A DNA stretch of 64,000 bases from Parvibaculum sp039973015 (GTDB taxonomy: Bacteria; Pseudomonadota; Alphaproteobacteria; Parvibaculales; Parvibaculaceae): NCBI RefSeq assembly GCF_039973015.1, contig NZ_JBDWLT010000012.1:372001-436000 (forward strand), in the 5' to 3' direction. The notes beneath the pieces are model-generated. The model saw only the letters and a program-made list of their open reading frames with translations. It had not been told where the DNA came from and searched no databases. Positions 51,116 through 61,708 of this stretch are shown here, one piece after another; position 1 is the first letter of the stretch; each line of letters starts with the position of its first letter. The translations under genes and the position numbers were made by a program.

Positions 51116-52330
51116 ATGAACCACACCCATCAGGAAGCCTTTATCTGCGATGCCGTGCGCACCCCTATCGGGCGCTATGGCGGATCGCTGGCGAGTATGC
51201 GCGCCGATGACCTTGGCGCGGTGCCGCTGATGGCGCTGATGGAGCGGAACCCCGATGTGAACTGGAGCCGTGTGGACGATGTGATCTTCGGCTGTGCCAA
51301 TCAGGCGGGCGAGGACAACCGGAACGTGGCGCGGATGTCGGCGCTGCTGGCGGGGCTGCCGGAGACGGTGCCCGGATCGACGATGAACCGGCTTTGCGGA
51401 TCGGGCATGGACGCTGTCGGCACGGCGGCGAGGGCGATCAAGGCGGGCGAGGCCTCGCTCATGATCGCGGGCGGCGTCGAGAGCATGTCGCGCGCGCCCT
51501 TCGTGATGGGGAAGGCGACGGCGGCCTTTTCGCGAGATGCCGAGATCTACGACACGACCATCGGATGGCGTTTCGTGAACCCCTTGATGAAGCGGCAATA
51601 TGGCGTCGACTCCATGCCGGAGACGGCGGAGAACGTGGCGGAAGATTTCCAGATTTCGCGCGAGGATCAGGACGCCTTCGCATGGCGGAGCCAGCAGAAG
51701 GCGGGCGCGGCGATGGCAGAGGGCCGCCTGGCCGAAGAGATCGTGCCGGTGACGATTGCGAGCCGGAAGGGCGAGACGGTGGTCAGTGCGGACGAACATC
51801 CGCGGCCCGAGACGACGCTCGAAGCGCTGGCGAAACTCAAGGCACCGTTCCGCGAGGGCGGCTCGGTGACGGCGGGCAATGCATCGGGCGTGAATGACGG
51901 CGCCTGCGGGCTCATCATCGCGTCGGCGGAAGCGGCTGAGGCGAACGGGCTTCGCCCCCGCGCGCGGATCGTGGCGATGGCGACGGCGGGCGTGCCGCCG
52001 CGCATCATGGGGATCGGGCCTGCGCCCGCGACGCGCAAGGTGCTGGAGAAGACCGGGCTCAATATCGGCGATATCGACGTGATCGAACTGAACGAGGCAT
52101 TTGCTTCGCAGGGCCTTGCCGTGATGCGCGATCTCGGCCTGCCGGACGACGCGGAACATGTGAACCCGAATGGCGGCGCCATCGCGCTCGGCCATCCGCT
52201 CGGCATGAGCGGTGCGCGGCTTGTGACGACCGCGATGTATGAACTCGAACGGCGGCAGGGCCGCTACGCGCTCTGCACCATGTGCATCGGCGTGGGGCAG
52301 GGCATTGCCATGGTGATCGAGCGGGTGTGA
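51116..52330 (+). CDS. Acetyl-CoA acyltransferase / thiolase (3-oxoadipyl-CoA thiolase-like)
   Basis: The 404-residue thiolase has the acyl-accepting Cys94 in NRLCGSGMDAV, the NEAFASQ motif, His360 in GHPLGMSG and Cys390 in CTMCIGVGQG. FGCANQAGEDNRNVARM near residue 60 is typical of the PcaF/beta-oxidation branch. It cleaves 3-ketoacyl-CoA with CoA, or condenses two acetyl-CoA in reverse. No other beta-oxidation gene is adjacent, so the pathway is not fixed. Confidence 0.95.
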   Translation: MNHTHQEAFICDAVRTPIGRYGGSLASMRADDLGAVPLMALMERNPDVNWSRVDDVIFGCANQAGEDNRNVARMSALLAGLPETVPGSTMNRLCGSGMDAVGTAARAIKAGEASLMIAGGVESMSRAPFVMGKATAAFSRDAEIYDTTIGWRFVNPLMKRQYGVDSMPETAENVAEDFQISREDQDAFAWRSQQKAGAAMAEGRLAEEIVPVTIASRKGETVVSADEHPRPETTLEALAKLKAPFREGGSVTAGNASGVNDGACGLIIASAEAAEANGLRPRARIVAMATAGVPPRIMGIGPAPATRKVLEKTGLNIGDIDVIELNEAFASQGLAVMRDLGLPDDAEHVNPNGGAIALGHPLGMSGARLVTTAMYELERRQGRYALCTMCIGVGQGIAMVIERV

Positions 52331-52333
52331 GGC

Positions 52334-53551
52334 TCAAAAGCCAAGTGTGATCTGGACGAGGCTCGGGCGGGTGACGAGGCCCGCGGGCGCATGTTTCGGT
52401 TTGTGAGGGCGCCTGCGGGGAGCGGTCGCAACCTTCCCGGCCGCTTTCTTCCTCGCGGGCTTCGGCTTCCTCATGTGAGGCAGGACACGGGGGCGGCGAA
52501 CCAGCGCAAGCAGGTGACGATCCGGGAAGAGGCAGGTGCGGTCGAGACGCCAGGCGACGCCGCGCACTTCCTCCGCCGGGATCATCGGGTCGATATCCTC
52601 CCATGAATACTCGACGACTGGATACTCGGGGGCGGGCGCGGCGCTGGCGGAGATTTCCTCCGTGCACGTTTCTTCCTGCTCAGAGGTGTCGTCTTCGGGC
52701 AAGGGATCGAGGAGAAGGAGAACTTCCTCTTCCGGTTCTTCCTCCAGTTCTTCCTCGGGGGGGAGATTGAGCGGCAGCGGCGACCATTGCGCGAATTCGT
52801 CCGGCATGAGCGGACGGCAGAGAAGCGCGCCCTGCGCGGCTGTGAAGCCGAGGGCGGGGAGCGCATTCAGTGTGATTTCGTCCTCGACGCCGACGGCGGT
52901 TGCGCCGAGGCCGCGCGAGACGGCGAGCGACACACGCTTGCCGACGAAACCGAGGCCGGACCCTTTCAGGCGGCGGGCGAACTGAATGATCGAAGCGCCG
53001 CCGATCTTCACCTCGTCGAAATGATCGGGCGTCAGCAGATCGTCGGGCACGATGACGGCGCCGCCGCCATCGAGCGCCGTGCGGAAGCCGAGGCGGCGCA
53101 AGGTTGCGAGTACGCGGGCGGCTTCTTCACCGTGGCGGGCGAAAGCACCTTCAGGCACTTCGAGCATCAGCAGGGCCGGGTCCAGGCCGCGCTCGCCCAT
53201 GATTTCATCGAGCGCGCCGGGAAGACCCATGTCGGCGAGGTCCGACGCGCCGAGATTGATCGAGAGCGGCCAGTGACGATCTGCGCTTGCCCAGTCCACG
53301 AGCAGATCTGCGGCGGCGCGTGCGACGAAGCGCGTCAGTTCACCGGCGCGCTCGCGCTGTTCAAAGAAGGACAGGAAAAGACCGGGCGGCAGCAGACCAT
53401 AGTCCGGGTGGTTCCAGCGGACATAAGCTTCCGCGCCAAGAACCCCGTCTTCCGCTAGGGAAAGCTTCGGCTGACAGACGATGAAGAGGTGCCCCGCCTC
53501 GAAGGCAAGGTCAATGTCGCGGTTGGTCAGGCGAAAGGAACTGCTGTACAT
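52334..53551 (-). CDS. Degenerate EAL-domain protein with charged tails
   Basis: ATG 53551 gives 405 residues. Residues about 10-270 are an EAL domain, but key positions have changed. EAL is EAY (41-43), DDFGTG is DGGGAV (161-166, second Asp lost), and the AEGVE Glu is Val in AVGVEDE. Asn99, Glu131, Lys182 and the AQG Gln region remain. It is probably an inactive c-di-GMP phosphodiesterase acting as a binding or partner protein. After it come an acidic stretch (EEELEEEPEEE) and a basic Arg/Lys/Pro-rich C-terminus, possibly for contact with nucleic acid or membranes. Confidence 0.85.
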   Translation of the reverse strand: MYSSSFRLTNRDIDLAFEAGHLFIVCQPKLSLAEDGVLGAEAYVRWNHPDYGLLPPGLFLSFFEQRERAGELTRFVARAAADLLVDWASADRHWPLSINLGASDLADMGLPGALDEIMGERGLDPALLMLEVPEGAFARHGEEAARVLATLRRLGFRTALDGGGAVIVPDDLLTPDHFDEVKIGGASIIQFARRLKGSGLGFVGKRVSLAVSRGLGATAVGVEDEITLNALPALGFTAAQGALLCRPLMPDEFAQWSPLPLNLPPEEELEEEPEEEVLLLLDPLPEDDTSEQEETCTEEISASAAPAPEYPVVEYSWEDIDPMIPAEEVRGVAWRLDRTCLFPDRHLLALVRRPRVLPHMRKPKPARKKAAGKVATAPRRRPHKPKHAPAGLVTRPSLVQITLGF

Positions 53552-53665
53552 CTCTTTTTCCAAACGGCATTTGCGCCGAGAGGGACCAGCGTGGCGTGAG
53601 TCTCTTTCCGAGTGCTTAACCGGACGAGAAGAGCGGCGGACAGCGTCGCCATTGCGTGAACGAGA

Positions 53666-53694
53666 TGCATCGAATTCGAAGCAAGTTCGATGCA
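53666..53694. promoter_or_regulatory. Perfect 9-bp inverted repeat between divergent EAL and Nudix genes
   Basis: TGCATCGAA (53666-53674) and TTCGATGCA (53686-53694) are exact complements 11 bases apart, ending just before the GGGAGGGTGAG ribosome site of the Nudix gene. It could be an operator or a 5' leader hairpin. Confidence 0.5.
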
Positions 53695-53706
53695 AGGGAG
53701 GGTGAG

Positions 53707-54537
53707 ATGAGCGAAGCGGGCACAAAAAGCGCGGACAAGCTGATACCGGCGGCGACGATCCTGCTGTTGCGAGATGGCACAGCGGGACTGGAAATCTTCA
53801 TGGTGGTGCGGCATCACCAGATCGATTTTGCAAGCGGGGCGCTGGTTTTTCCGGGCGGCAAGGTGGACAAGCTCGACATGGCGCCGGGCGTGCGCGAGCG
53901 CGCAGACGGCATGGAAGGTCTCGACGACTGGGAATTTTCGATGCGTGTCGCAGCAATCCGCGAGGCCTTCGAGGAATCAGGCGTGCTGCTGGCGCGCAAC
54001 GAGCAGACGGGTGGCGTTGTCGATGCGGGGCGGCTGAAATCGCTCGAACATTACCGTGATCCCCTGAACAGGGGCGAGGTCGGCATTGCCGATTTCCTCT
54101 CGAAAGAGGGCTTGCGGCTTGCGGGCGACATGCTGACGCCTTTCGCGCACTGGATCACGCCGAACATGATGCCGAAGCGTTTCGACACGCGGTTCTATCT
54201 CGCGAATGCACCGGAAGACCATGTCGCCGTGCATGACGGTTCTGAATCGGTCGACAGCGTGTGGATCAGCCCGTTGCAGGCGCTGAAAGAAGCGGAAGCG
54301 GGCACGCGCACGATCATTTTCCCGACACGGATGAATGTGGAGAAGGTCGGCGAGAGCCCGAATGTCACGCATGCCATCGAGGCGGCGCGCAACAGGCCGG
54401 TCGTGACGGTGGAGCCGCAGGTGACGAAGAACGAGGCGGGCGAGCCGGTGCTGCGCATTCCCAAGGAAGCCGGATACAGCGTGACGGAAGAACCGCTTTC
54501 CGCCGTCGCCAATGTGGCGAAGCCGAAGGCAGGCTGA
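53707..54537 (+). CDS. Nudix hydrolase
   Basis: ATG 53707 after GGGAGG gives 276 residues. The Nudix box is present but split: GALVFPGGKVDK is followed by an insert, then RVAAIREAFEESGVLL, the REUXEE core. ITPNMMPKRFDTRFYLA and VWISPLQALKEAE follow, as in NUDT7/19-like CoA or nucleotide pyrophosphohydrolases. The substrate is uncertain. The tail from about residue 230 is extended. It is followed after 4 bases by a membrane-protein gene. Confidence 0.88.
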   Translation: MSEAGTKSADKLIPAATILLLRDGTAGLEIFMVVRHHQIDFASGALVFPGGKVDKLDMAPGVRERADGMEGLDDWEFSMRVAAIREAFEESGVLLARNEQTGGVVDAGRLKSLEHYRDPLNRGEVGIADFLSKEGLRLAGDMLTPFAHWITPNMMPKRFDTRFYLANAPEDHVAVHDGSESVDSVWISPLQALKEAEAGTRTIIFPTRMNVEKVGESPNVTHAIEAARNRPVVTVEPQVTKNEAGEPVLRIPKEAGYSVTEEPLSAVANVAKPKAG

Positions 54538-54541
54538 GGCG

Positions 54542-55162
54542 ATGGAGAACTGGAGCGCTCCTTTTTTCGACGGGGTTCTCGCGCTTGCCGCGCTGTGGGG
54601 CGCAATGCGGTTCTATGGTGAGCGGGCGCGGCCCGGCATGTTGTTTGGTGCGGCGGCGCTTTTCAGCGTGTTTCTCGCGGCCGCTTTCGGGACGCTGCGC
54701 TATGCGGGGCTCGATGCCGTTGCCGGGATCAATGACGGGCTGTCGCTGATCTCGGCCATCGTTGCGCCGACATGGGCCATTGCGGCGGCGATCTTCATTT
54801 TCCGGGGCGGGCAGGACAAGGCGCGAACCGGCGTGCTCTGGATTGTGCCGATAGCAATTACGGCGCTCGCCTTCCTGCCGCAGACGGCGCTGCTCGGTGA
54901 GACCTATGCGCAGATTGCAGGACTTGCCATGCTTTGTGTGCTGGTGGGCGCCGGTGTGCTGGCCGCGATCAAGGGCCGGACATGGCCGGGCGCGGCGCTG
55001 GCGATTTCGGCGGCGGGTTATGCATTCGCGGCGCTGGCGATGCTCGGCGTCTTCGGAGCGACGGATACGGCGGCACTCAACAGTTTCCATATCGGCATTG
55101 CGATATGGGCGGGGGCCTTTGCCTGGGGATTGCCGGGAGCGGCGCGTCCTCATCGAGTGTGA
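54542..55162 (+). CDS. Multi-helix membrane protein, hypothetical
   Basis: ATG 54542 after TGAGG gives 206 residues with about seven membrane helices, such as FFDGVLALAALWGAMRFY, AAALFSVFLAAAFGTLRY, GVLWIVPIAITALAFLP and AGLAMLCVLVGAGVLAAI. The Gly/Ala-rich short helices resemble small DUF-type membrane proteins, and no family is recognised. It is co-transcribed with the Nudix gene. Confidence 0.75.
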   Translation: MENWSAPFFDGVLALAALWGAMRFYGERARPGMLFGAAALFSVFLAAAFGTLRYAGLDAVAGINDGLSLISAIVAPTWAIAAAIFIFRGGQDKARTGVLWIVPIAITALAFLPQTALLGETYAQIAGLAMLCVLVGAGVLAAIKGRTWPGAALAISAAGYAFAALAMLGVFGATDTAALNSFHIGIAIWAGAFAWGLPGAARPHRV

Positions 55163-55221
55163 CTTGAAGAGGTCTACCCGGCCTTCTTATTCGCTTACGC
55201 GCGCCGTCTCTCACCCCTCCC

Positions 55222-55274
55222 CGAAAAACACTTCGCTTCGCTCGCGTTTTTCGACCCTCCCACAGGGGGAGGGT
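55222..55274. repeat. Intergenic repeat with two hairpins
   Basis: CGAAAAAC and GTTTTTCG enclose a CTTCGCTTCGCTC core (55222-55253). Then ACCCTCCC (55254-55261) and GGGAGGGT (55267-55274) form a second stem. The words are those of common alphaproteobacterial intergenic repeats, and they may serve as a bidirectional terminator between convergent genes. Confidence 0.6.
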
Positions 55275-55308
55275 GATCCCGACGGCAGACGCCTTGGAAA
55301 GATGAAAT

Positions 55309-56076
55309 TCAATACAGGAACTGCTCGGTGATGATGCGTTCTTCGAGGCCGTGATCGGGATCGAAGAGCATGAGCATGTCGATGGAGCCGTCTTCCTCGA
55401 CTTCCACTTCGCGCACCTGACGAAATTCGGTGTGGTCGGCCACGGCGCTGACGGGACGCTTCCCGGCTTCCAGAATCTCGAAGCGCAGTTTCGCACGATG
55501 CGAAAGCAGCGCGCCGCGCCAGCGGCGAGGACGAAAGGCGCTGATCGGTGTGAGCGCGAGGAGCGCGGCATCGATTGGCACGATGGGCCCTTGCGCCGAG
55601 AGGTTGTAGGCGGTGGAGCCCGCGGGCGTTGCGACGAGGACGCCATCGCAGACGAGTTCCTCCATGCGCGTCTTGCCGTCGATAGAGATGCGGATCTTCG
55701 CGGCCTGATAGGTCTCGCGGAAGAGGGCTACCTCGTTGATCGCGAGCGCTTCGTGGCGGGTGCCGTCCGCGAGGGAGGCGCGCATGCGCAAGGGGTGGAT
55801 GGTCGCGCATTCGGCGGCGGCGAGACGCTCGGCCAGATGATCGTCGCGATACTCGTTCATCAGGAAGCCGACGGAACCCCGGTTCATGCCGTAGATAGGG
55901 ATGCGGCGCTTCATGTATTGATGGAGCGTCTGGAGCATGAGACCGTCGCCGCCAAGCGCGACGATGACATCCGCCTCCTCGGGCGGGGTGTCGCCGTAAC
56001 GCTGGCTGAGCGCTTCGCGCGCGGCCCGGGCCTCGGGCATATCCGTCGCCACGAAGGCGATCTTCTCGAATTTCAT
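55309..56076 (-). CDS. nadK: NAD kinase
   Basis: ATG 56076 after GGGAAGAGA gives 255 residues. NadK phosphorylates NAD to NADP. Marks are the GGDG motif in IVALGGDGLMLQTLH, GMNRGSVGFLMNEY, AINEVALFR, and the NAD-binding CDGVLVATPAGSTAYNLSAQ followed by GPIVP. A protein ending in ITEQFLY fits the usual alphaproteobacterial length. It is divergent from cutA. Confidence 0.95.
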   Translation of the reverse strand: MKFEKIAFVATDMPEARAAREALSQRYGDTPPEEADVIVALGGDGLMLQTLHQYMKRRIPIYGMNRGSVGFLMNEYRDDHLAERLAAAECATIHPLRMRASLADGTRHEALAINEVALFRETYQAAKIRISIDGKTRMEELVCDGVLVATPAGSTAYNLSAQGPIVPIDAALLALTPISAFRPRRWRGALLSHRAKLRFEILEAGKRPVSAVADHTEFRQVREVEVEEDGSIDMLMLFDPDHGLEERIITEQFLY

Positions 56077-56138
56077 CGTCTCTTCCCGGGGCGATTCCTC
56101 GATGGCCGGCAAATGCGGCAAGACAAGGAGGTAAGCAT

Positions 56139-56486
56139 ATGGGCGGAGATACGCAAGCCAAGGATGAAGGCGAGTTCATCTTCATCTATTCGACCTTCGG
56201 CTCGGTGGCGGATGCCGAGAGGGCCGCAGAGGCGCTTGTAGGCGAGAAACTTGCCGCTTGCGTCAACATTCACGGGGGCATGCGCTCCGTCTACGAATGG
56301 AAGGGGGCGGTGGAGAAAGAAGATGAAGCGGCTGCCTTCATCAAGACGAGGGCGGCGCTGAAAGAGAACGTCATGGCGCGGCTTCGCGATCTGCATCCTT
56401 ACGAAGTGCCGGCCATGCTGGTGCTGCCGATCATGGGCGGGAACGCGGATTATCTGGAGTGGGCAAGGGGGCAGGTGGAGGATTAG
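56139..56486 (+). CDS. cutA: Divalent cation tolerance protein CutA
   Basis: The 115-residue protein shows IFIYSTFGSVADAERAAEAL, VGEKLAACVNIHGGMRSVYE, WKGAVEKEDEAAAFIKTR and LHPYEVPAMLVLPIMGGN, covering the trimeric CutA1 fold. CutA1 is linked to copper tolerance, although its exact role is unclear. Its end overlaps the convergent moaA gene by 4 bases. Confidence 0.94.
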   Translation: MGGDTQAKDEGEFIFIYSTFGSVADAERAAEALVGEKLAACVNIHGGMRSVYEWKGAVEKEDEAAAFIKTRAALKENVMARLRDLHPYEVPAMLVLPIMGGNADYLEWARGQVED

Positions 56487-57508
56487 CCGCCGGTAAGCGA
56501 CATGTGGCGCGAGACGGCGGGGCGGTTGTGTTCGCGGTCGATGATGAAGTCGTGGCCCTTGGGCTTGCGGCCAATGGCTTCGTCGATGGCATCGTTCAGC
56601 AGATCGTCCGCTTCGCTGGCGCGGACGGGCGCGCGGAGGTCCGCCGCGTCGTCCTGACCGAGGCACATATAGAGCGTGCCGGTGCAGGTGAGGCGGACAC
56701 GGTTGCAGCTTTCGCAGAAATTGTGTGTGAGAGGCGTGATGAAGCCGAGCTTGCCGCCTGTTTCCTGCACCTTCACATAGCGGGCGGGGCCGCCGGTGCG
56801 TTCGTCGAGTTCGTCCAGCGTCCAGTGCTCCGAGAGCGAGCGACGGACCTGGGACAGCGGCAGATACTGGTCGGTGCGGTCGCCGTCGATGTCGCCGAGC
56901 GGCATGGTTTCAATCAGCGTGATGTCGTGACCCTCGCCATGCGCCCATTCGACGAGCGAGGGGATTTCATCCTCGTTGACGCCCTTGAGGGCGACGGTGT
57001 TGATCTTGACCTTGAGCCCGGCGCGCTTCGCGGCGGCGATGCCGTCCAGCACTTGCGGCAGGCGGCCCCAGCGCGTGATCTGCTGGAAGAGAGTTTCATC
57101 GAGCGTGTCGATGGAGACGTTCACGCGGCGGACACCGGCGGCGAAGAGGTCATCCGCGTGGCGCGCGAGCTGGCTGCCATTGGTGGTGAGCGTCAACTCG
57201 TCGAGTGCACCGGTTTCGAGGTGGCGGCCGAGCGAGCGGATCAGCGTCATGACATCGCGGCGCACCAGCGGCTCGCCGCCGGTGAGACGGAGCTTGCGGA
57301 CGCCCTTCGCCACGAAAGCGGAGCAGACGCGGTCCAGCTCTTCCAGCGTGAGCAGTTCCTGTTTCGGCAGGAAATTCATGTGTTCGGACATGCAATAGAC
57401 ACAGCGGAAGTCGCAGCGGTCCGTCACCGAGACGCGCAGATAGGTCACGGCCCGGCCATGCGGGTCGATCATCTGCGGTGCCGGGGAAAGGGGCGTTTCC
57501 ATGTCCAT
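56483..57508 (-). CDS. moaA: GTP 3',8-cyclase (molybdenum cofactor synthesis)
   Basis: The 341-residue radical-SAM enzyme has the cluster motif CDFRCVYCMSEHM, the GGEPLVRRD segment, and a second cluster-binding Cys set in FCESCNRVRLTCTGTLYMC. The end LTGG is the conserved Gly-Gly tail that enters the active site. It rearranges GTP to cyclic hydroxy-dihydro-GTP. The molybdenum hydroxylase gene at 61709 would need the cofactor. Confidence 0.96.
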   Translation of the reverse strand: MDMETPLSPAPQMIDPHGRAVTYLRVSVTDRCDFRCVYCMSEHMNFLPKQELLTLEELDRVCSAFVAKGVRKLRLTGGEPLVRRDVMTLIRSLGRHLETGALDELTLTTNGSQLARHADDLFAAGVRRVNVSIDTLDETLFQQITRWGRLPQVLDGIAAAKRAGLKVKINTVALKGVNEDEIPSLVEWAHGEGHDITLIETMPLGDIDGDRTDQYLPLSQVRRSLSEHWTLDELDERTGGPARYVKVQETGGKLGFITPLTHNFCESCNRVRLTCTGTLYMCLGQDDAADLRAPVRASEADDLLNDAIDEAIGRKPKGHDFIIDREHNRPAVSRHMSLTGG

Positions 57509-57630
57509 GACCGGAATATAGCAACTGGTCAGTGAAATTTCGCCCCTTCCGGCGATAAGGTTTTCGTGAGGGCTTTTGCGGGTGTCGCAGGCCGGGTAGC
57601 CTCTGCCTCAACAAAAAGCGGGGGAGGCCA

Positions 57631-59121
<1,491 letters not shown>

Positions 59122-59178
59122 GGAATTTGCCGCCGGGCGCGCTATAGTCTTTGAAAGAACGATCCCCGGGAGGATGAC

Positions 59179-60588
59179 ATGGCGTCGGACGATCTCATCA
59201 AGAAGCTGAAGGCGGCGCTCGGCGATGCCGGTGTGCTGACCGGCAAGGACGCCGAGGAGAAGGCGGTTGGCGGCTGGAGCAAGCTCGGCATTCCCGCTGC
59301 GGTGCTGCGACCTGCGAGCACGGAAGAGGTGTCCGCCGCGCTGAAGCTCTGCCACGCTGCGGGCGAGGCGGTGGTGCCGTGGGGCGGGAAGACCGGGCTT
59401 GTCGAAGGCGGCGAGGCGGACGGGCATATCGCGCTGTCGCTCGAACGCATGAACAGGATCGAGGAGATCGACGCGCTGGGCGGCACGATGACCGTCGAGG
59501 CCGGGGCCGTTTTGCAGACGGTTTGCGAGGCGGCGGAGGAGAAGGGGCTCATCTTCCCGCTCGATCTCGGCGCGCGGGGATCGGCGACCATCGGCGGCAA
59601 CATCTCGACCAATGCGGGCGGCAATCGCGTGATCCGCTATGGGATGACGCGCGACATGGTGCTCGGGCTTGAGGCGGTGCTGGCGGACGGCACGGTGATG
59701 ACCTCCATGAACAAGCTCATCAAGAACAATGCGGGCTACGACCTGAAGCAGATGTTCATCGGCTCGGAGGGCACGCTTGGCGTCGTGACGCGGGCGGTCT
59801 TGCGCGTCTGGCCGAAGCCGAAGTCGCAGGATACGGGATTTGTGGCGGTGGAGAGTTTCGAGCAGTTGCCGACATTCCTGCGCCACATGGAGCGCGCGCT
59901 GGGCGGCACGCTCTCGGCCTTCGAGGTGATGTGGGAGGATTTCTACAAGCTCGTGACGATGGAGCCCGCGACGGGCAGGCCCGTGATCGCGCATGGGCAC
60001 CCCTATTATGTGCTGGTCGAGTCCATGGGCGGCGACCAGGAGGCCGACTCGGCGCGCTTCGAGGCGGCGATGATGGAGGCGCTGGAAGCGGGCGAGATTT
60101 CCGACGCCGTGATCGCGAAGAGCCAGGCGGAGCGCGACGCGATGTGGGCGCTGCGCGACGATGTGGGGCAGGTGGTGCATACCTATCCGATGTTCACTTT
60201 CGATGTGAGCCTCAAGATCGCCGACATGGAAAGCTATATCGCGGAGGTGAAACAGGGGCTCGCTGCGAAATGGCCCGACAGTTCGCTGATGGTGTTCGGG
60301 CATCTGGGCGACGGGAACCTGCATGTGATCCCCGGGCGTTTTCCAGATGCGGAACAGGCAACGCGGCGCGGCGTTGAAGCTATCGTCTATGGCGAACTTC
60401 GCGAGCGGCAGGGTTCCGTTTCGGCGGAGCACGGGATCGGCCTTGAGAAGCGGCCCTATCTCGGCTGGTCGCGCTCGGGCGAGGAAGTGGCGCTGATGCA
60501 GTTGCTGAAGCGGACGCTCGACCCGAAGAATATTCTCAATCCCGGCAAGGTGCTGGAGCCGGTTTCACAGGCAAAGGCGGCGGAATAG
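59179..60588 (+). CDS. FAD-linked oxidase (GlcD/D-lactate dehydrogenase type)
   Basis: The 469-residue protein has an FAD-binding_4 domain with VVPWGGKTGLVEGG, LGARGSATIGGNISTNAGGN and YDLKQMFIGSEGTLGVVT. The C-terminal domain has VFGHLGDGNLHVIPG and SAEHGIGLEKRPYL, with the metal-site His of this group, ending in LDPKNILNPGKVL. Members oxidise D-2-hydroxyacids such as glycolate, D-lactate or 2-hydroxyglutarate. Which one is not clear. Confidence 0.92.
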   Translation: MASDDLIKKLKAALGDAGVLTGKDAEEKAVGGWSKLGIPAAVLRPASTEEVSAALKLCHAAGEAVVPWGGKTGLVEGGEADGHIALSLERMNRIEEIDALGGTMTVEAGAVLQTVCEAAEEKGLIFPLDLGARGSATIGGNISTNAGGNRVIRYGMTRDMVLGLEAVLADGTVMTSMNKLIKNNAGYDLKQMFIGSEGTLGVVTRAVLRVWPKPKSQDTGFVAVESFEQLPTFLRHMERALGGTLSAFEVMWEDFYKLVTMEPATGRPVIAHGHPYYVLVESMGGDQEADSARFEAAMMEALEAGEISDAVIAKSQAERDAMWALRDDVGQVVHTYPMFTFDVSLKIADMESYIAEVKQGLAAKWPDSSLMVFGHLGDGNLHVIPGRFPDAEQATRRGVEAIVYGELRERQGSVSAEHGIGLEKRPYLGWSRSGEEVALMQLLKRTLDPKNILNPGKVLEPVSQAKAAE

Positions 60589-60620
60589 ATCGGCCACACG
60601 GGCGCCCGCTCCTCATAAAT

Positions 60621-60712
60621 CGTCATGGCCCGCTTTATGCGGGCCATCCACGCCTTGGCTGGGTGTCAGCAAAAGGAAGACGTGGATGACCCGGACAAGC
60701 CGGGTCATGACG
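60621..60712. repeat. Palindromic intergenic repeat of the CGTCATG family
   Basis: CGTCATG (60621-60627) and CATGACG (60706-60712) are inverted ends. Inside are GGCCCG/CGGGCC (near 60627-60646) and CCGG/GGGTC words, with CATCCACG (60645-60652) facing CGTGGATG (60681-60688). The element has the nested architecture of the CGTCATTGCGAG repeats but different sequence. It probably folds when transcribed. Confidence 0.8.
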
Positions 60713-60832
60713 AAGTTGTTGAATTTTGAAGATGAGGCTCTGCCCGCGCCGTTTGCAGCCGAGGGGTGGGACGTGGCAGACTGACCGGAACAGAGAATCC
60801 AGTTTTCATAATCAGGACGGAAGGCGGCTCCC

Positions 60833-61609
60833 ATGTCGGTAGCGGAGGATTTCAGCGGCGCTTCGATGCGCGACCAGGTTTCGGAAGCCGAATGGCAGGT
60901 GCGCGTGGACCTCGCCGCGACCTACCGGCTCGTCGCGCATTACGGTTGGAGCGACCTCATCTACACGCATATCTCGGCGCGTGTGCCGGGGCCGGAGCAT
61001 CACTTCCTCATCAATCCCTATGGCATGAGCTTCGACGAGATCACGGCGTCGAGCCTTGTGAAGATCGATCTCGACGGCAATATCGTCATGCCGTCCGACT
61101 ATGCGGTGAACCCGGCGGGCTTCACGATCCACAGCGCGGTTCATATGTCCGTCGACGATGCGAATTGCGTCATCCACACGCATTCGGATGATGGCGTGGC
61201 TGTGTCGGCACAGGCGGATGGCCTGCTGCCGCTTTCGCAGACGGCGATGATCGTTCTCGAAGACCTCGCCTATCACGACTATGAGGGCATTGCGCTCGAA
61301 CATGACGAGCGCGAGCGGCTGGTGCGCGATCTCGGCAACAAGCATTGCATGATCCTGCGCAATCACGGGCTGCTGACGGCGGGCGCGAGCTGCCCCGATG
61401 CTTTCCTCCGGCTCTATTTCCTGGAGCGGGCCTGCACCATGCAGGTGCGCGCGCTTTCGGGCGGCGTGAAGCTGACTATGCCGAACCAGGGCGTGCCGGA
61501 AAAGACCGCGGATCAGGGCATGTTCCACAAGAAGCACGGCATCGGCAAACTTGCCTGGCCAGCGCTTCTGCGCACGCTCGACCGGATCGATCCGTCCTAC
61601 CGGGACTGA
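60833..61609 (+). CDS. Class II aldolase/adducin family protein
   Basis: The 258-residue protein has the metal site of class II aldolases: YTHISARVPGPEHHFLINPYG, CVIHTHSDDGVAVSA and CMILRNHGLLTAG, with zinc-binding His in the HTH and NHG motifs. It resembles ketonic-acid and fuculose-type relatives, whose reaction is usually retro-aldol on a sugar phosphate. Many members of this subgroup are uncharacterised. It is co-oriented with the molybdenum hydroxylase gene 99 bases later. Confidence 0.92.
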   Translation: MSVAEDFSGASMRDQVSEAEWQVRVDLAATYRLVAHYGWSDLIYTHISARVPGPEHHFLINPYGMSFDEITASSLVKIDLDGNIVMPSDYAVNPAGFTIHSAVHMSVDDANCVIHTHSDDGVAVSAQADGLLPLSQTAMIVLEDLAYHDYEGIALEHDERERLVRDLGNKHCMILRNHGLLTAGASCPDAFLRLYFLERACTMQVRALSGGVKLTMPNQGVPEKTADQGMFHKKHGIGKLAWPALLRTLDRIDPSYRD

Positions 61610-61708
61610 TCAAGCCTTTCGGAGCAGCTTGCGCTCCAACGACATTCAAATATGGATGCGGGACTGTTCCTGTCTTCGCATTCCTCACGCATTGAAAGAG
61701 GTTCGTCC

